A stretch of 64,000 nt of DNA from Pseudomonas tremae (GCF_001401155.1 NZ_LJRO01000074.1:1-64000); one strand, 5' to 3'; counted from the first letter of the stretch, positions 27,172-37,314 are shown. Notes: generated by a model not told the origin, from the letters alone. Program-made: numbers and translations.

Positions 27172-27840
27172 ATGACAGCGCTGCCCAGACGTATCGGCAT
27201 GCTCGGGGGCACGTTTGACCCGGTTCATATCGGCCACTTGCGCGGTGCGCTCGAAGTGGTCGAATTGCTCGAACTCGATGAGTTGCGCCTGACGCCCAGC
27301 GCCAGGCCACCGCATCGTGACATGCCGAGCGTTACGGCTGAGGACCGTCTGGCGATGGTCCGCAGTGCGGTTGCAGGTGTGTTGCCCTTGACGGTGGATG
27401 ACCGTGAACTGAAGCGGGACAAGCCGTCGTATACCCTCGACACACTGGAATCGATGCGCGCCGAGTTGGCGCCTCAGGACCAGTTGTTCCTGTTGCTGGG
27501 TTGGGATGCCTTTTGCGGGCTGCCAACCTGGCACAGGTGGGAAGAACTGCTGGAGCACTGCCATATCGTGGTGCTGCAACGCCCGGACGCAGACAGCGAG
27601 TCGCCGGATGCCATGCGCAACCTGCTGGCGGCACGCGCAGTCAGCGACCCGAAGGCCCTGAAAGGGCCGGGTGGACACATTACATTCGTCTGGCAGACGC
27701 CTTTATCGGTGTCTGCCACCCAGATCCGTCAACTGCTGGCCAGCGGTAAGTCGGTACGTTTTCTGGTGCCAGACGCGGTACTGGCCTATATCGATGCGCG
27801 CGGGCTTTACCGTGCGCCGAACACTGATGGGTCGTCCTGA
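27172..27840 (+). CDS. nadD: Nicotinate-nucleotide adenylyltransferase
   Basis: Joins nicotinate mononucleotide and ATP to nicotinate adenine dinucleotide in NAD synthesis. The product has the nucleotidyltransferase signature [15 protein letters not shown] near the N-terminus and the second motif [11 protein letters not shown] near the C-terminus. ATG at 27172 (MTALPRR) gives 222 residues. An ATG at 27133 overlapping the end of proA would add 13 residues and cannot be ruled out, as neither start has a strong ribosome site. It lies in the conserved order proA-nadD-rsfS-rlmH. Confidence 0.94.
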   Translation: MTALPRRIGMLGGTFDPVHIGHLRGALEVVELLELDELRLTPSARPPHRDMPSVTAEDRLAMVRSAVAGVLPLTVDDRELKRDKPSYTLDTLESMRAELAPQDQLFLLLGWDAFCGLPTWHRWEELLEHCHIVVLQRPDADSESPDAMRNLLAARAVSDPKALKGPGGHITFVWQTPLSVSATQIRQLLASGKSVRFLVPDAVLAYIDARGLYRAPNTDGSS

Positions 27841-27900
27841 AACTGCTTTGATCGATAAGCGTTTGGACGGTCCCACACATACGAGCTGAATGAGTTTTAT

Positions 27901-28287
27901 ATGACAAAGCAAAAAATGAGCAGTGAAGAAGTCATCAATGTTGCGATCGCAGCGCTTGAAGAGGTCAAGGGTGCCGACATCCTGACCATCGACGTGCGCG
28001 ACAAGACCAGCATCGCCGACTACATGCTGATCTGCACCGGTACGTCCAACCGTCAGTTGAACGCACTGGTCGACAACGTTCGTGACAAGGTCAAGGCTGC
28101 CGGCCTGAAATCGCTGAGCGAAGAAGGCAAGGGCGACAGCGACTGGGTTCTGCTGGACCTGGGTGATGTGATCGTTCACGTGATGACCGCTGCAGCACGC
28201 CAGTTCTACGACCTTGAGCGTCTGTGGCAGGGTGCCGAACAAAGCCGTGCTGCCAGCGCTGCGCACCACACTCCGGGCAACGAATAA
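27901..28287 (+). CDS. rsfS: Ribosomal silencing factor RsfS
   Basis: Binds protein L14 (uL14) on the large subunit and blocks subunit joining when nutrients run low. The 128-aa product shows the family core VKGADILTIDVRDKTSIADY, ICTGTSNRQLNALVDNV and WVLLDLGDVIVHVM. It sits 60 bp after nadD and 9 bp before rlmH, the common order in Gammaproteobacteria. Confidence 0.96.
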   Translation: MTKQKMSSEEVINVAIAALEEVKGADILTIDVRDKTSIADYMLICTGTSNRQLNALVDNVRDKVKAAGLKSLSEEGKGDSDWVLLDLGDVIVHVMTAAARQFYDLERLWQGAEQSRAASAAHHTPGNE

Positions 28288-28296
28288 GGCCTTGAT

Positions 28297-28764
28297 GTGC
28301 GTTTGCGTCTGATTGCTGTCGGTTCGCGCATGCCCAAGTGGGTGGAAGAAGGTTGGCATGAGTACGCCAAGCGGATGCCCTCAGAGCTTGCGCTTGAACT
28401 GGTGGAAATTCCGCTCAATACCCGTGGCAAGAACGCTGATGTCGCGCGCTTTATCCGTCAGGAAGGCGAGGCGATGCTGGCCAAAGTGCAGCCGGGTGAG
28501 CGAATTGTCACACTGGAAGTGCATGGCAAGCCGTGGAGCACCGAACAGCTTGCGGTCGAACTCGATCGCTGGCGCCTCGATGCACGCACGGTCAACCTGA
28601 TGGTGGGCGGCCCCGAGGGGCTGGCGCCTGAGGTCTGCGCGCGCAGTGAGCAGCGCTGGTCGCTGTCGCCGCTGACCTTGCCGCATCCGCTGGTGCGCAT
28701 CCTGATTGGCGAGCAGATGTATCGCGCCTGGACAGTCCTGTCCGGGCACCCTTATCACAAGTAG
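28297..28764 (+). CDS. rlmH: 23S rRNA pseudouridine-1915 N3-methyltransferase
   Basis: SPOUT-class methyltransferase that modifies pseudouridine 1915 in helix 69 of 23S rRNA on the assembled ribosome. The 155-aa product has the SAM-binding trefoil-knot motifs [15 protein letters not shown] and [19 protein letters not shown] with the terminal GHPYHK. Translation starts at GTG 28297 (MRLRLIAVG); an overlapping ATG at 28295 is out of frame. It follows rsfS by 9 bp and mrdA follows 28 bp later. Confidence 0.96.
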   Translation: MRLRLIAVGSRMPKWVEEGWHEYAKRMPSELALELVEIPLNTRGKNADVARFIRQEGEAMLAKVQPGERIVTLEVHGKPWSTEQLAVELDRWRLDARTVNLMVGGPEGLAPEVCARSEQRWSLSPLTLPHPLVRILIGEQMYRAWTVLSGHPYHK

Positions 28765-28792
28765 CATCGCCTTTATTGTGAACACGGCCTAA

Positions 28793-30688
28793 ATGTCTCA
28801 ACCGATCCGCCTCAAAGACCACGAAAAAGACGCACGTCTGGTGCGCGGCAGGGTCGTGTTCGGTGCAGTGGCGGTCGTGTTGCTGGTGTGCGTCCTGATC
28901 GCGCGTCTGTATTACCTGCAGGTCATTCAGTACGACTATCACTCGACGCTGTCGGAAAACAACCGCGTTCACGTTCAGCCTATTCCGCCCAGCCGAGGGC
29001 TGATCTACGACCGCAACGGCGTTGTGGTGGCAGACAACCGGCCCAGTTTCAGCCTGACCATGACCCGCGAGCGTGCCGGTGAGTGGTCCAGCGTGCTCGA
29101 CACCATCGTTGAGATCCTGCAGCTCACCCCCGATGACCGGATCATTTTTGAAAAACGCATGAAGCAGGGGCGCCGACCCTTTGAGCCAGTGCCGATCCTG
29201 TTCGAGCTGAGCGAAGAGCAGATCGCGCTGATTGCGGTCAATCAGTTCCGCCTGCCAGGCGTCGAAGTGGTTGCGCAGTTGGTCAGGCATTACCCGCAAG
29301 GGCCGCACTTTGCCCACTCGGTCGGCTACATGGGGCGGATCAACGAAAAAGAGCTCAAGAGCCTCGATCCGATCAACTACAGCGGCACCCACCATATCGG
29401 CAAGACGGGCATCGAGCGCTTCTACGAGCCTGAGCTGCATGGTCAGGTCGGCTACGAAGAGGTCGAGACCAACGCTCGTGGTCGCGTGCTGCGAGTGCTC
29501 AAACGTACTGATCCCATTCCCGGCAAGGACATCGTCCTGAGCCTGGACATCAATCTTCAGGAAGCTGCCGAGGCCGCGCTTGGCGGGCGTCGCGGTGCAG
29601 TGGTGGCCCTGGACCCTGCTACCGGAGAAGTGCTGGCGATGGTCAGCGCTCCCAGCTTCGATCCCAACCTGTTCGTGACCGGCATCAGCTTCAAGGCTTA
29701 CGCCGAGCTGCGCGATTCCATCGACCGGCCGCTGTTCAACCGCATTCTTCGTGGCCTGTATCCGCCGGGTTCGACCATCAAGCCTGCCGTGGCAATTGCA
29801 GGTTTGGACTCCGGCGCTGTGACGCCTGGCTCGCGGGTATTCGATCCAGGGTATTACCAGTTGCCCAACTACGATCACAAATACCGCAACTGGAACCGTA
29901 CCGGCGACGGCTGGGTAGATCTTGATACAGCGATCATGCGTTCAAATGACACGTACTTCTACGATCTTGCGCACAAAGTAGGTATTGATCGGCTTGCCAC
30001 CTACATGAACAAGTTTGGCATCGGGCAAAAGGTGTCGCTGGACATGTTCGAGGAATCGCCAGGCCTCATGCCTTCGCGTGAGTGGAAGCGCGCCACGCGC
30101 CGTCAGGCCTGGTTCCCTGGCGAAACGCTGATTCTCGGGATCGGTCAGGGCTACATGCAGGCGACACCGCTACAACTGGCCCAGGCAACTGCGCTGGTGG
30201 CCAACAAAGGTGTGTGGAACCGTCCGCATCTGGCCAGAACCATCGAAGGCAAGGCGCCTGTCGACGAGAACCCGATGCCGAACATCGTATTGCGTGATCC
30301 GGCCAACTGGGAACGCGTCAACCACGGCATGCAACAGGTCATGCACGGTGCGCGAGGCACGGCACGCAAGGCTGCCGTCGGCGCGCAATACCGGATTGCC
30401 GGCAAAAGCGGTACGGCGCAGGTCGTCGCCATCAAGCAGGGCGAGAAGTATGACCGCACCAAGGTTCAGGAGCGTCACCGCGACCACGCCTTGTTCGTGG
30501 GGTTTGCTCCAGCCGACAACCCTAAAATCGTCGTCGCGGTGATGGTCGAGAACGGCGAGTCCGGTTCCGGCGTTGCGGCGCCTGTGGTGCGGCAGGTCCT
30601 GGACGCCTGGCTGCTTGACGAAAACGGCCATCTCAAGCCTGAGTACGCCGGTTCCCTGAATCTGGAGGCTGCGGCCCGTGAAGAGTAA
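28793..30688 (+). CDS. mrdA: Penicillin-binding protein 2 (elongation transpeptidase)
   Basis: Class B transpeptidase that cross-links new peptidoglycan in the elongasome (rod system), working with RodA. The 631-aa product has one N-terminal membrane helix, a dimerisation domain with PSRGLIYDRNGVVVADN, and the penicillin-binding domain with Ser327 in GSTIKP, the SND motif in MRSNDTYF and KSG in GKSGTAQV. The numbering matches PBP2 of Pseudomonas. It overlaps rodA by 11 bases, so the two are translated together. Confidence 0.97.
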   Translation: MSQPIRLKDHEKDARLVRGRVVFGAVAVVLLVCVLIARLYYLQVIQYDYHSTLSENNRVHVQPIPPSRGLIYDRNGVVVADNRPSFSLTMTRERAGEWSSVLDTIVEILQLTPDDRIIFEKRMKQGRRPFEPVPILFELSEEQIALIAVNQFRLPGVEVVAQLVRHYPQGPHFAHSVGYMGRINEKELKSLDPINYSGTHHIGKTGIERFYEPELHGQVGYEEVETNARGRVLRVLKRTDPIPGKDIVLSLDINLQEAAEAALGGRRGAVVALDPATGEVLAMVSAPSFDPNLFVTGISFKAYAELRDSIDRPLFNRILRGLYPPGSTIKPAVAIAGLDSGAVTPGSRVFDPGYYQLPNYDHKYRNWNRTGDGWVDLDTAIMRSNDTYFYDLAHKVGIDRLATYMNKFGIGQKVSLDMFEESPGLMPSREWKRATRRQAWFPGETLILGIGQGYMQATPLQLAQATALVANKGVWNRPHLARTIEGKAPVDENPMPNIVLRDPANWERVNHGMQQVMHGARGTARKAAVGAQYRIAGKSGTAQVVAIKQGEKYDRTKVQERHRDHALFVGFAPADNPKIVVAVMVENGESGSGVAAPVVRQVLDAWLLDENGHLKPEYAGSLNLEAAAREE

Positions 30689-31823
30689 TTTCGACCGCAT
30701 CCTGTCCAGCGAAGACGTGATGCGCCGCCGCGCCACGTTCCTGCAGCGCATTCATATCGACGGTCCGTTGTTGATTCTGCTGCTGACCCTCGCGGCAGGC
30801 AGCCTGTTCGTGCTGTATTCGGCCAGCGGCAAAAACTGGGACCTGCTAATCAAGCAGGCCAGTTCGTTCGGTATCGGTCTGGTCGCGATGGTAGTAATTG
30901 CCCAGCTCGAGCCAAGGTTCATGGCGCGCTGGGTGCCCGTGCTTTATGTGATCGGCGTTCTGTTGCTGGTGGTTGTGGATGTAATGGGCCATAACGCGAT
31001 GGGGGCGACCCGATGGATCAATATTCCCGGCGTGATCCGTTTTCAGCCTTCGGAATTTCTGAAGATCATCATGCCGGCGACCATTGCCTGGTACTTGTCC
31101 AAGCGCACGCTGCCGCCGCACCTCAAGCACGTAGCGGTGAGTCTGGCCCTGATTGGCGTGCCGTTCATTCTTATCGTGCGTCAGCCCGATCTTGGCACGT
31201 CGTTGTTGATTCTGGCTTCCGGCGCTTTCGTGCTGTTCATGGCGGGCCTGCGCTGGCGCTGGATTCTAAGTGTGCTGGCCGCAGCCGTGCCCGCAGCAGT
31301 CGCCATGTGGTTCTTCTTCATGCACGACTATCAGAAGCAGCGCGTACTGACGTTTCTGGACCCGGAAAGCGATCCGCTGGGCACCGGCTGGAACATCATC
31401 CAGTCCAAGGCCGCCATCGGTTCAGGCGGGGTATTCGGCAAGGGTTGGTTACTCGGCACCCAGTCGCACCTCGACTTCCTGCCGGAAAGCCACACCGACT
31501 TCATTATTGCGGTACTGGGCGAGGAATTCGGGCTGGTGGGGATCTGCGCGCTGCTGATCATCTATATGCTGCTGATCGGTCGCGGGCTTGTCATTACCGC
31601 GCAGGCCCAGACATTGTTCGGAAAACTGCTAGCCGGGGCGTTGACCATGACGTTTTTTGTTTACGTTTTCGTCAACATCGGTATGGTCAGTGGCCTGATG
31701 CCCGTGGTGGGGGTGCCGTTGCCCTTCATTAGCTATGGCGGAACTTCGCTTGTGACCCTACTGTCAGCGTTTGGGGTTTTGATGTCGATCCACACACATC
31801 GTAAATGGATCGCTCAGGTTTGA
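30678..31823 (+). CDS. rodA: Rod-shape glycosyltransferase RodA
   Basis: SEDS-family peptidoglycan polymerase of the elongasome and partner of PBP2. The 381-aa polytopic protein has the SEDS landmarks ATRWINIPGVIRFQPSEF, VRQPDLGTSLLI, FLPESHTDFIIAVLGEEFGL and GVPLPFISYGGTSLV. It begins with GTG at 30678 inside the end of mrdA; an ATG at 30720 (MRRRATF) is the alternative. mltB follows directly, so synthesis and cutting enzymes share a locus. Confidence 0.96.
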   Translation: MKSNFDRILSSEDVMRRRATFLQRIHIDGPLLILLLTLAAGSLFVLYSASGKNWDLLIKQASSFGIGLVAMVVIAQLEPRFMARWVPVLYVIGVLLLVVVDVMGHNAMGATRWINIPGVIRFQPSEFLKIIMPATIAWYLSKRTLPPHLKHVAVSLALIGVPFILIVRQPDLGTSLLILASGAFVLFMAGLRWRWILSVLAAAVPAAVAMWFFFMHDYQKQRVLTFLDPESDPLGTGWNIIQSKAAIGSGGVFGKGWLLGTQSHLDFLPESHTDFIIAVLGEEFGLVGICALLIIYMLLIGRGLVITAQAQTLFGKLLAGALTMTFFVYVFVNIGMVSGLMPVVGVPLPFISYGGTSLVTLLSAFGVLMSIHTHRKWIAQV

Positions 31824-31840
31824 TTAAGGTGAACAACTCA

Positions 31841-32848
31841 ATGCAAGCAATGCGTAACTGGGCTCGATATGCTCCGGTGGTCGGCCTGGTGGGCATCCTT
31901 GGGTCGGTGCAGGAAGCGCTGGCCGGTGACTATGACGGCTCGCCCCAAGTGGCTGAGTTCGTCGGTGAAATGACCCGCGATCATGGCTTTGCCGGTGAGC
32001 AGTTGATGGGCCTGTTTCGTGAGGTCGAGCGCAAGCAGGCCATTCTCGATGCAATTTCCCGCCCGGCCGAACGGGTCAAGCTGTGGAAAGACTATCGTCC
32101 GATGTTCATCACCGATACGCGCATCGCGCGAGGCGTGGACTTCTGGCGGCAACACGAGGCTGCGCTGGCACGTGCCGAGCAGGAATACGGCGTACCTGCG
32201 CAGATCATCGTCTCGATCATTGGCGTTGAAACGTTTTTCGGTCGCAACACCGGCAATTACCGGGTGATCGACGCCTTGTCGACACTCGGTTTCGATTACC
32301 CGCCACGCGCTCCGTTCTTCCGCAAGGAGCTGCGCGAGTTTCTGCTGCTGGCTCGCGAGCAACAGGTTGATCCGCTGACCCTCAAAGGCTCGTACGCCGG
32401 GGCGATGGGGCTGCCGCAGTTCATGCCGAGCAGTTTCCGCGCTTACGCAGTGGACTTCGACGGCGACGGTCATATCAATATCTGGACCGATCCGGACGAC
32501 GCTATCGGCAGCGTCGCCAGCTACTTCAAGCAGCATGGTTGGGTCGCGGGTCAGCAGGTGGTCAGTCGTGTCACTGTACGCGGCGATCGGGTTGACGAGG
32601 GCTTGAGTCCTGCGCTTGATCCGGTAATGTCGGTTGGGGAGTTGCGAGGGTTGGGCTGGGCGAGTCATGATGCGCTGCGCGACGACATGCCGGTGACGGC
32701 GTTCCGTCTTGATGGCGATAATGGTCCTGAATACTGGCTGGGTCTGAACAATTTTTATGCAATTACCCGTTATAACCGCAGTGTGATGTACGCCATGGCC
32801 GTGTATCAGCTGTCTGAATCGTTGGTTCAAGCTCGAGGCGTCAAGTAA
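31841..32848 (+). CDS. mltB: Lytic murein transglycosylase B (SltB1-like)
   Basis: Cleaves glycan strands with formation of 1,6-anhydro-muramic ends. The 335-aa product has a Sec signal (cleavage after EALA) and no lipobox, so it should be soluble in the periplasm, like SltB1 of P. aeruginosa at the same locus. The catalytic Glu is Glu130 in IGVETFFGR; YAGAMGLPQFMPSSFRAYAVD and DGDGHINIW are family motifs. AAGGTG upstream of ATG 31841 supports this start over one 12 codons earlier. The TAA overlaps the rlpA ATG by one base. Confidence 0.95.
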   Translation: MQAMRNWARYAPVVGLVGILGSVQEALAGDYDGSPQVAEFVGEMTRDHGFAGEQLMGLFREVERKQAILDAISRPAERVKLWKDYRPMFITDTRIARGVDFWRQHEAALARAEQEYGVPAQIIVSIIGVETFFGRNTGNYRVIDALSTLGFDYPPRAPFFRKELREFLLLAREQQVDPLTLKGSYAGAMGLPQFMPSSFRAYAVDFDGDGHINIWTDPDDAIGSVASYFKQHGWVAGQQVVSRVTVRGDRVDEGLSPALDPVMSVGELRGLGWASHDALRDDMPVTAFRLDGDNGPEYWLGLNNFYAITRYNRSVMYAMAVYQLSESLVQARGVK

Positions 32849-33876
32849 TGCGGGCAATGCCAATCCGTCAATCATTAAAGCTGCTGGCGTTGAGTGGCCT
32901 CGCGTTGCTGGTTGCCAGTTGCTCCTCGCCATCGCGCACGACCAGTACGCAAGCGCCGAAAGGCGGTGCCGTCGTGCGCTCGATGCCGGGGCTGGACATC
33001 AACCGTGCCCACAAGGACGGCGCGCCGTGGTGGGACGTGGATGTTTCACGCATCCCCGATGCGACGCCGACCCTGCACACGGGTGTCTATAAGGCCAACC
33101 CGTATACCGTGCTGGGCAAGACCTACTTTCCGATGAGCGATTCCAAGCGCTACGTCGCGACGGGCACCGCGTCCTGGTATGGCACCAAGTTTCACGGGCA
33201 GAATACCGCCAATGGCGAGGTGTATGACCTGTACGGCATGAGTGCCGCACACAAGACCCTGCCGTTGCCCAGCTACGTCAAAGTGACCAATCTGGACAAC
33301 AACCGCACTGTGATTCTGCGCGTCAACGACCGCGGCCCGTTCTATTCGGACCGGATCATCGATCTGTCCTACGCAGCAGCGAAAAAACTCGGTTATGCCG
33401 AAACCGGCACTGCACGGGTCAAGGTCGAAGGTATCGACCCTCAGGAGTGGTGGGCACAACGTGGCCGACCGGCACCGTTGCTGCTTAATCAGCCGCAGGT
33501 GACTGCCCAGGCCACGCCGCCCGCGCTGTCCACCTCGACCGGAATCGTCGAGCAGTACACGCCGCCACCCCAGCAGCACGCAGCACCCGTCGTGCCCTTG
33601 CAGGTTGACGCAAAAAAAAACGCTTCAGGACAAGCCGCTGGGCTGTTTCTCCAGGTGGGAGCCTTCGCCAATCCGGACGCTGCGGAACTCCTGAGGTCGA
33701 AACTGAGCGGGATGGTTCGAGCGCCGGTCTTCGTCAGCTCGATAGCTCGCAATCAGCAAACGCTCTATCGGGTGCGGATGGGACCGATCGACACGCCGGG
33801 TGAAGCCCAGCAGCTGCAAAACAGCGTTAGGTCGGCCAATCTGGGTCAGCCAAGCGTAGTGACATCGGATCAGTAA
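32848..33876 (+). CDS. rlpA: Septal-ring lipoprotein RlpA
   Basis: Outer-membrane lipoprotein; in Pseudomonas RlpA is a lytic transglycosylase that cuts denuded (stem-less) glycan at the septum. The 342-aa product has a lipobox ending LVASC (Cys25), a double-psi beta-barrel domain (about 105-195; TASWYGTKFHGQNTANGE, HKTLPLPSYV, VNDRGPF) and a C-terminal SPOR domain (about 262-340; LFLQVGAFANPDAA) that targets denuded septal glycan. Translation is coupled to mltB through a shared base (TAATG). Confidence 0.95.
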   Translation: MRAMPIRQSLKLLALSGLALLVASCSSPSRTTSTQAPKGGAVVRSMPGLDINRAHKDGAPWWDVDVSRIPDATPTLHTGVYKANPYTVLGKTYFPMSDSKRYVATGTASWYGTKFHGQNTANGEVYDLYGMSAAHKTLPLPSYVKVTNLDNNRTVILRVNDRGPFYSDRIIDLSYAAAKKLGYAETGTARVKVEGIDPQEWWAQRGRPAPLLLNQPQVTAQATPPALSTSTGIVEQYTPPPQQHAAPVVPLQVDAKKNASGQAAGLFLQVGAFANPDAAELLRSKLSGMVRAPVFVSSIARNQQTLYRVRMGPIDTPGEAQQLQNSVRSANLGQPSVVTSDQ

Positions 33877-33890
33877 GTTTTTTCGACAGT

Positions 33891-33915
33891 CGCCCTCCGG
33901 CAATATCGGAGGGCG
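33891..33915 (+). terminator. Stem-loop after rlpA
   Basis: CGCCCTCCG (33891-33899) and CGGAGGGCG (33907-33915) pair perfectly with a 7-nt loop, 15 bases after the rlpA stop. No T-run follows on the plus strand, so it may stabilise the 3' end or end transcription weakly. The rest of the 240-bp gap to dacA holds no gene I can support. Confidence 0.45.
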
Positions 33916-34116
33916 AAATGCAGTCGCAGGCGGCGCACATTTGCCCAAGGGCAGGCGTTGCAGGTAACTGCCACAAGGTCGTGTGTCGAACAGGCGACTT
34001 TGTCAGCCAGGGTAACAGCCTGGCGCCACGAGCCGTACCGAGGCCTTTTCGTCTCGCCGGTCTGTTCAGTTTTGCCCGCAAGGGCATGTTTGCCCATTAG
34101 GATTCTCGAGAGACGG

Positions 34117-35277
34117 ATGAACATCACCACCTTTGCAAAACGCTTGTGCCTGCTTGTTCCACTGATAATCACCCCGGCTGCGTGGGCTGCTGAGCAGATG
34201 ACGCCTGCCGCACCGCAACTGGCGGCCAAGGCCTACGTGCTGATGGACGCCACCAGCGGTAACGTTCTGGTCGAGAACAACGGTGACCAGCGTCTGGCGC
34301 CTGCCAGTCTGACCAAGCTGATGACCGCTTACATCGCGACCCTGGAAATCCGTCGCGGCCAGATCGGTGAAAACGATCCGGTGACCATCAGTGAAAACGC
34401 CTGGCGCACAGGCGGTTCGCGGATGTTCATCAAGGTGGGCAGCCAGGTAACCGTCAGCGATCTGCTGCACGGCATCATCATCCAGTCGGGTAACGACGCC
34501 AGCGTCGCTATTTCCGAGCACATTGCCGGTAGCGAAGATGCGTTTGCCGACATGATGAACAAGACGGCTGCCGACCTTGGCATGACCAACAGCCACTTCA
34601 TGAACCCGACCGGTCTGCCGAATCCGGAGCACTACTCGTCGGCTCATGACATGGCGATTCTGGCCCGTGCCATCATTCACGAAGACCCGGCTCACTATGC
34701 GATCTATTCGCAGAAGGAGTTCTTCTGGAACGGCATCAAACAGCCTAACCGCAACCTGCTGCTGTGGCGTGACAAGACTGTTGATGGTCTGAAGACCGGT
34801 CACACTGATGAAGCCGGTTACTGCATGGTTTCTTCGGCTGTTCGTGACGGCATGCGTCTGATTGCCGTGGTGTTCGGCACCAACAGCGAGCAGGCTCGTG
34901 CGGCCGAAACCCAGAAGTTGCTGACTTACGGCTTCCGTTTCTACGAAACCCAGAACTTCTATCAGAAGGGCACCGAGCTTGCTCAGGCCACTGTCTGGAA
35001 AGGCACCGAGCGTCAGGTCAAGGCCGGTCTGGCTGAAGATCTGAGCATGACCATGCCGAAGGGCGACATGAAAAAGCTGTCTGCCAGCATGACCATGAAC
35101 CCGCAACTGGTTGCACCTATCGCCAAGGGCGACGTAATCGGCAAGGTTGAAGTCAAGAAAGACGATCAGGTGGTTCGCACCTCCAATCTGGTCGCGCTTG
35201 AAGCCGTCGAGGAAGGTGGCATTTTCCGCCGCGTGTGGGATAGCATTCGCCTGTTCTTCTACGGCCTGTTCAACTGA
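34117..35277 (+). CDS. dacA: D-alanyl-D-alanine carboxypeptidase (PBP5/6 type)
   Basis: Removes the terminal D-Ala from peptidoglycan stem peptides in the periplasm and so limits cross-linking. The 386-aa product has a signal peptide ending AAWA, Ser64 in ASLTKLM, the SGN motif in QSGNDASV and KTG in LKTGHTDEAG, then the PBP5 C-terminal beta domain and an amphipathic tail (IFRRVWDSIRLFFYGLFN) that anchors it to the inner membrane. ATG at 34117 follows GAGAGACGG; the frame is open 53 codons further up but without family sequence. The same locus in P. aeruginosa is called dacC. Confidence 0.96.
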   Translation: MNITTFAKRLCLLVPLIITPAAWAAEQMTPAAPQLAAKAYVLMDATSGNVLVENNGDQRLAPASLTKLMTAYIATLEIRRGQIGENDPVTISENAWRTGGSRMFIKVGSQVTVSDLLHGIIIQSGNDASVAISEHIAGSEDAFADMMNKTAADLGMTNSHFMNPTGLPNPEHYSSAHDMAILARAIIHEDPAHYAIYSQKEFFWNGIKQPNRNLLLWRDKTVDGLKTGHTDEAGYCMVSSAVRDGMRLIAVVFGTNSEQARAAETQKLLTYGFRFYETQNFYQKGTELAQATVWKGTERQVKAGLAEDLSMTMPKGDMKKLSASMTMNPQLVAPIAKGDVIGKVEVKKDDQVVRTSNLVALEAVEEGGIFRRVWDSIRLFFYGLFN

Positions 35278-35304
35278 CCTTCCAGTAACTACTGCCGACC
35301 TTCT

Positions 35305-35335
35305 CGCCGCCCGCTCATGATCTGAGTGGGCGGCG
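35305..35335 (+). terminator. Stem-loop after dacA
   Basis: A 13-bp GC-rich stem (35305-35317 with 35323-35335, one G-U pair) and a 5-nt loop lie 27 bases after the dacA stop and 35 before ybeD. There is no T-run after it. It may be a weak terminator or attenuator between dacA and the ybeD-lipB-lipA group. Confidence 0.5.
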
Positions 35336-35370
35336 TGTCCGTCGTCACGGCTTGTGAGACCTTTACTGCC

Positions 35371-35646
35371 ATGACCGATACCGACATCAAGTCGCACAAA
35401 ATCGAATTTCCCTGCAATGACTACCCGATCAAGGTGATCGGCGACACCAGTGTGGGTTTTACGGCTGCCGTGATGGAAGTGCTTGAAAAGCACGCCACGG
35501 TCGACCTCAAGACGCTCGCTGAACGTCAGAGCAGCAACGGCAAATACACCACCGTCCAGTTGCACATCGTCGCCACTGGCGAAGATCAACTGCGCGATAT
35601 CAATAGTGCCCTTCGCGCTACGGGTTTCGTGCACATGGTGCTGTGA
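35371..35646 (+). CDS. ybeD: DUF493 protein YbeD
   Basis: Small ACT-fold-like protein of the DUF493 family, found between dacA and lipB in many Gammaproteobacteria; the function is unproven, and a regulatory link to lipoate metabolism has been guessed from this position. The 91-aa product matches the family ([41 protein letters not shown]). ATG at 35371 is chosen as family start; a GTG 15 codons upstream is open. Its TGA overlaps the lipB ATG by one base. Confidence 0.92.
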   Translation: MTDTDIKSHKIEFPCNDYPIKVIGDTSVGFTAAVMEVLEKHATVDLKTLAERQSSNGKYTTVQLHIVATGEDQLRDINSALRATGFVHMVL

Positions 35647-36302
35647 TGGGCGGTGCCTTGGGCTTTCGTGATCTGGGGCTGATCGATTACGAAACCGTTT
35701 GGCACGCCATGCAGCGCTTCACCGACGGACGTGGCCGGGACGCTGCTGATGAGGTCTGGCTGGTCCAGCACCCGCCAGTCTTCACCCAGGGACAGTCCGG
35801 CAAGCCCGAGCATTTGCTGCTGCCGGGCAATATTCCTGTCGTACAGGTCGATCGTGGCGGCCAAGTGACTTATCATGGCCCGGGCCAACTGGTGGCTTAC
35901 CTGATGCTTGACGTCAGGCGCCTTGGTTTCGGCGTGCGCGATCTGGTCACCCGGATCGAGAACACGCTGATTGCCCTGCTGGCCGATTATGGCGTTGCGG
36001 CAGCCGCCAAAGCCGACGCTCCGGGCGTGTACGTCGATGGCGCTAAAATCGCGTCGCTCGGCCTGCGTATCCGCAACGGTTGTTCGTTTCATGGTCTGGC
36101 GTTGAACGTCGACATGGATCTGGAGCCGTTCCGCCGCATCAATCCTTGCGGCTACGCCGGACTGGCCATGACCCAACTGAGCGATCAGGCAGAGCAGATA
36201 GAATTTTCCGAGGTAAGTGTCCGACTGCGCATGCAGCTCGTCAAACACCTCGACTACGCTGAGCAGGCGACCCTTACGGGCGGAATAAACCATTATGACT
36301 GA
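35646..36302 (+). CDS. lipB: Octanoyltransferase LipB
   Basis: Transfers octanoate from acyl carrier protein to the lipoyl domains of 2-oxoacid dehydrogenases and GcvH, the first step of lipoate assembly. The 218-aa product shows [19 protein letters not shown], the lysine motif [19 protein letters not shown] and the nucleophile in [11 protein letters not shown] at 35646 shares a base with the ybeD stop (TGATG); the GTG just before it is possible. It overlaps lipA by eight bases, so lipB and lipA are translated together. Confidence 0.96.
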   Translation: MGGALGFRDLGLIDYETVWHAMQRFTDGRGRDAADEVWLVQHPPVFTQGQSGKPEHLLLPGNIPVVQVDRGGQVTYHGPGQLVAYLMLDVRRLGFGVRDLVTRIENTLIALLADYGVAAAAKADAPGVYVDGAKIASLGLRIRNGCSFHGLALNVDMDLEPFRRINPCGYAGLAMTQLSDQAEQIEFSEVSVRLRMQLVKHLDYAEQATLTGGINHYD

Positions 36303-37302
36303 CACCGTGCAAACCCTGATCCCGACGCTTGACGTTTCCGAGCGTGTGGCCCGTCCGAAAGTCGAAGCGGGCGTCAAGCTGCGCGGAGCGGAAAAGGTTG
36401 CGCGCATCCCGGTCAAGATCATTCCAACCGTCGATCTGCCGAAAAAGCCCGACTGGATCCGCGTTCGTATCCCGGTTTCTCCGGAAGTCGACCGTATCAA
36501 ACAGTTGCTGCGCAAGCACAAGCTGCACAGCGTCTGCGAAGAAGCCTCCTGCCCCAACCTGGGCGAATGCTTCTCCGGTGGCACCGCGACCTTCATGATC
36601 ATGGGCGACATCTGCACCCGTCGTTGCCCGTTCTGCGACGTGGGCCACGGCCGTCCGAAAGCACTCGACGCCGACGAGCCGAAGAGCCTCGCCATTGCGA
36701 TTGCTGACCTGGGTCTGAAATACGTGGTGATCACCTCGGTAGATCGCGACGACCTGCGTGATGGCGGTGCTCAGCATTTTGCCGACTGCATCCGCGAGAT
36801 CCGTCTGTTGTCACCGGGTGTCCAGCTTGAAACGCTGGTACCCGATTACCGTGGGCGGATGGACGTGGCGCTGGAAATCACCGCCGCCGAGCCGCCTGAC
36901 GTGTTCAACCACAACCTGGAAACCGTGCCGCGCCTCTACAAGGCTGCGCGTCCGGGGTCGGACTATCAATGGTCGCTGACACTGCTGCAACGCTTCAAGC
37001 AGATGGTCCCGCACGTGCCAACCAAGTCCGGGCTGATGCTGGGGCTGGGCGAGACCGACGAAGAAGTCATCGAAGTCATGCAACGCATGCGTGAGCACGA
37101 CATCGACATGCTGACCCTGGGTCAGTACCTGCAGCCTTCGCGCAACCACCTGCCTGTGCAACGCTTTGTCCATCCGGACACGTTCGCCTGGTTCGCCGAA
37201 GAAGGCTACAAGATGGGCTTCAAGAACGTTGCTTCAGGCCCGCTGGTACGCTCTTCGTACCACGCCGACGAACAGGCCAAGATCGCCAAGGCGATGCTCT
37301 GA
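36295..37302 (+). CDS. lipA: Lipoyl synthase
   Basis: Radical SAM enzyme that inserts two sulfur atoms into protein-bound octanoyl groups. The 335-aa product has both iron-sulfur cluster motifs: the auxiliary cluster in [13 protein letters not shown] and the radical SAM cluster in [13 protein letters not shown]. The C-terminal RSSYHADEQ supplies the conserved Ser ligand of the auxiliary cluster. The ATG lies within the end of lipB. A strong intrinsic terminator follows. Confidence 0.97.
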   Translation: MTDTVQTLIPTLDVSERVARPKVEAGVKLRGAEKVARIPVKIIPTVDLPKKPDWIRVRIPVSPEVDRIKQLLRKHKLHSVCEEASCPNLGECFSGGTATFMIMGDICTRRCPFCDVGHGRPKALDADEPKSLAIAIADLGLKYVVITSVDRDDLRDGGAQHFADCIREIRLLSPGVQLETLVPDYRGRMDVALEITAAEPPDVFNHNLETVPRLYKAARPGSDYQWSLTLLQRFKQMVPHVPTKSGLMLGLGETDEEVIEVMQRMREHDIDMLTLGQYLQPSRNHLPVQRFVHPDTFAWFAEEGYKMGFKNVASGPLVRSSYHADEQAKIAKAML

Positions 37303-37314
37303 CAGCGAGCGCTA

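Noticed and set aside
34066-35634. Open frame of 522 codons antisense to dacA and ybeD
   Set aside because: dacA has all three penicillin-binding motifs and ybeD matches its family; the antisense frame spans both genes without motifs.
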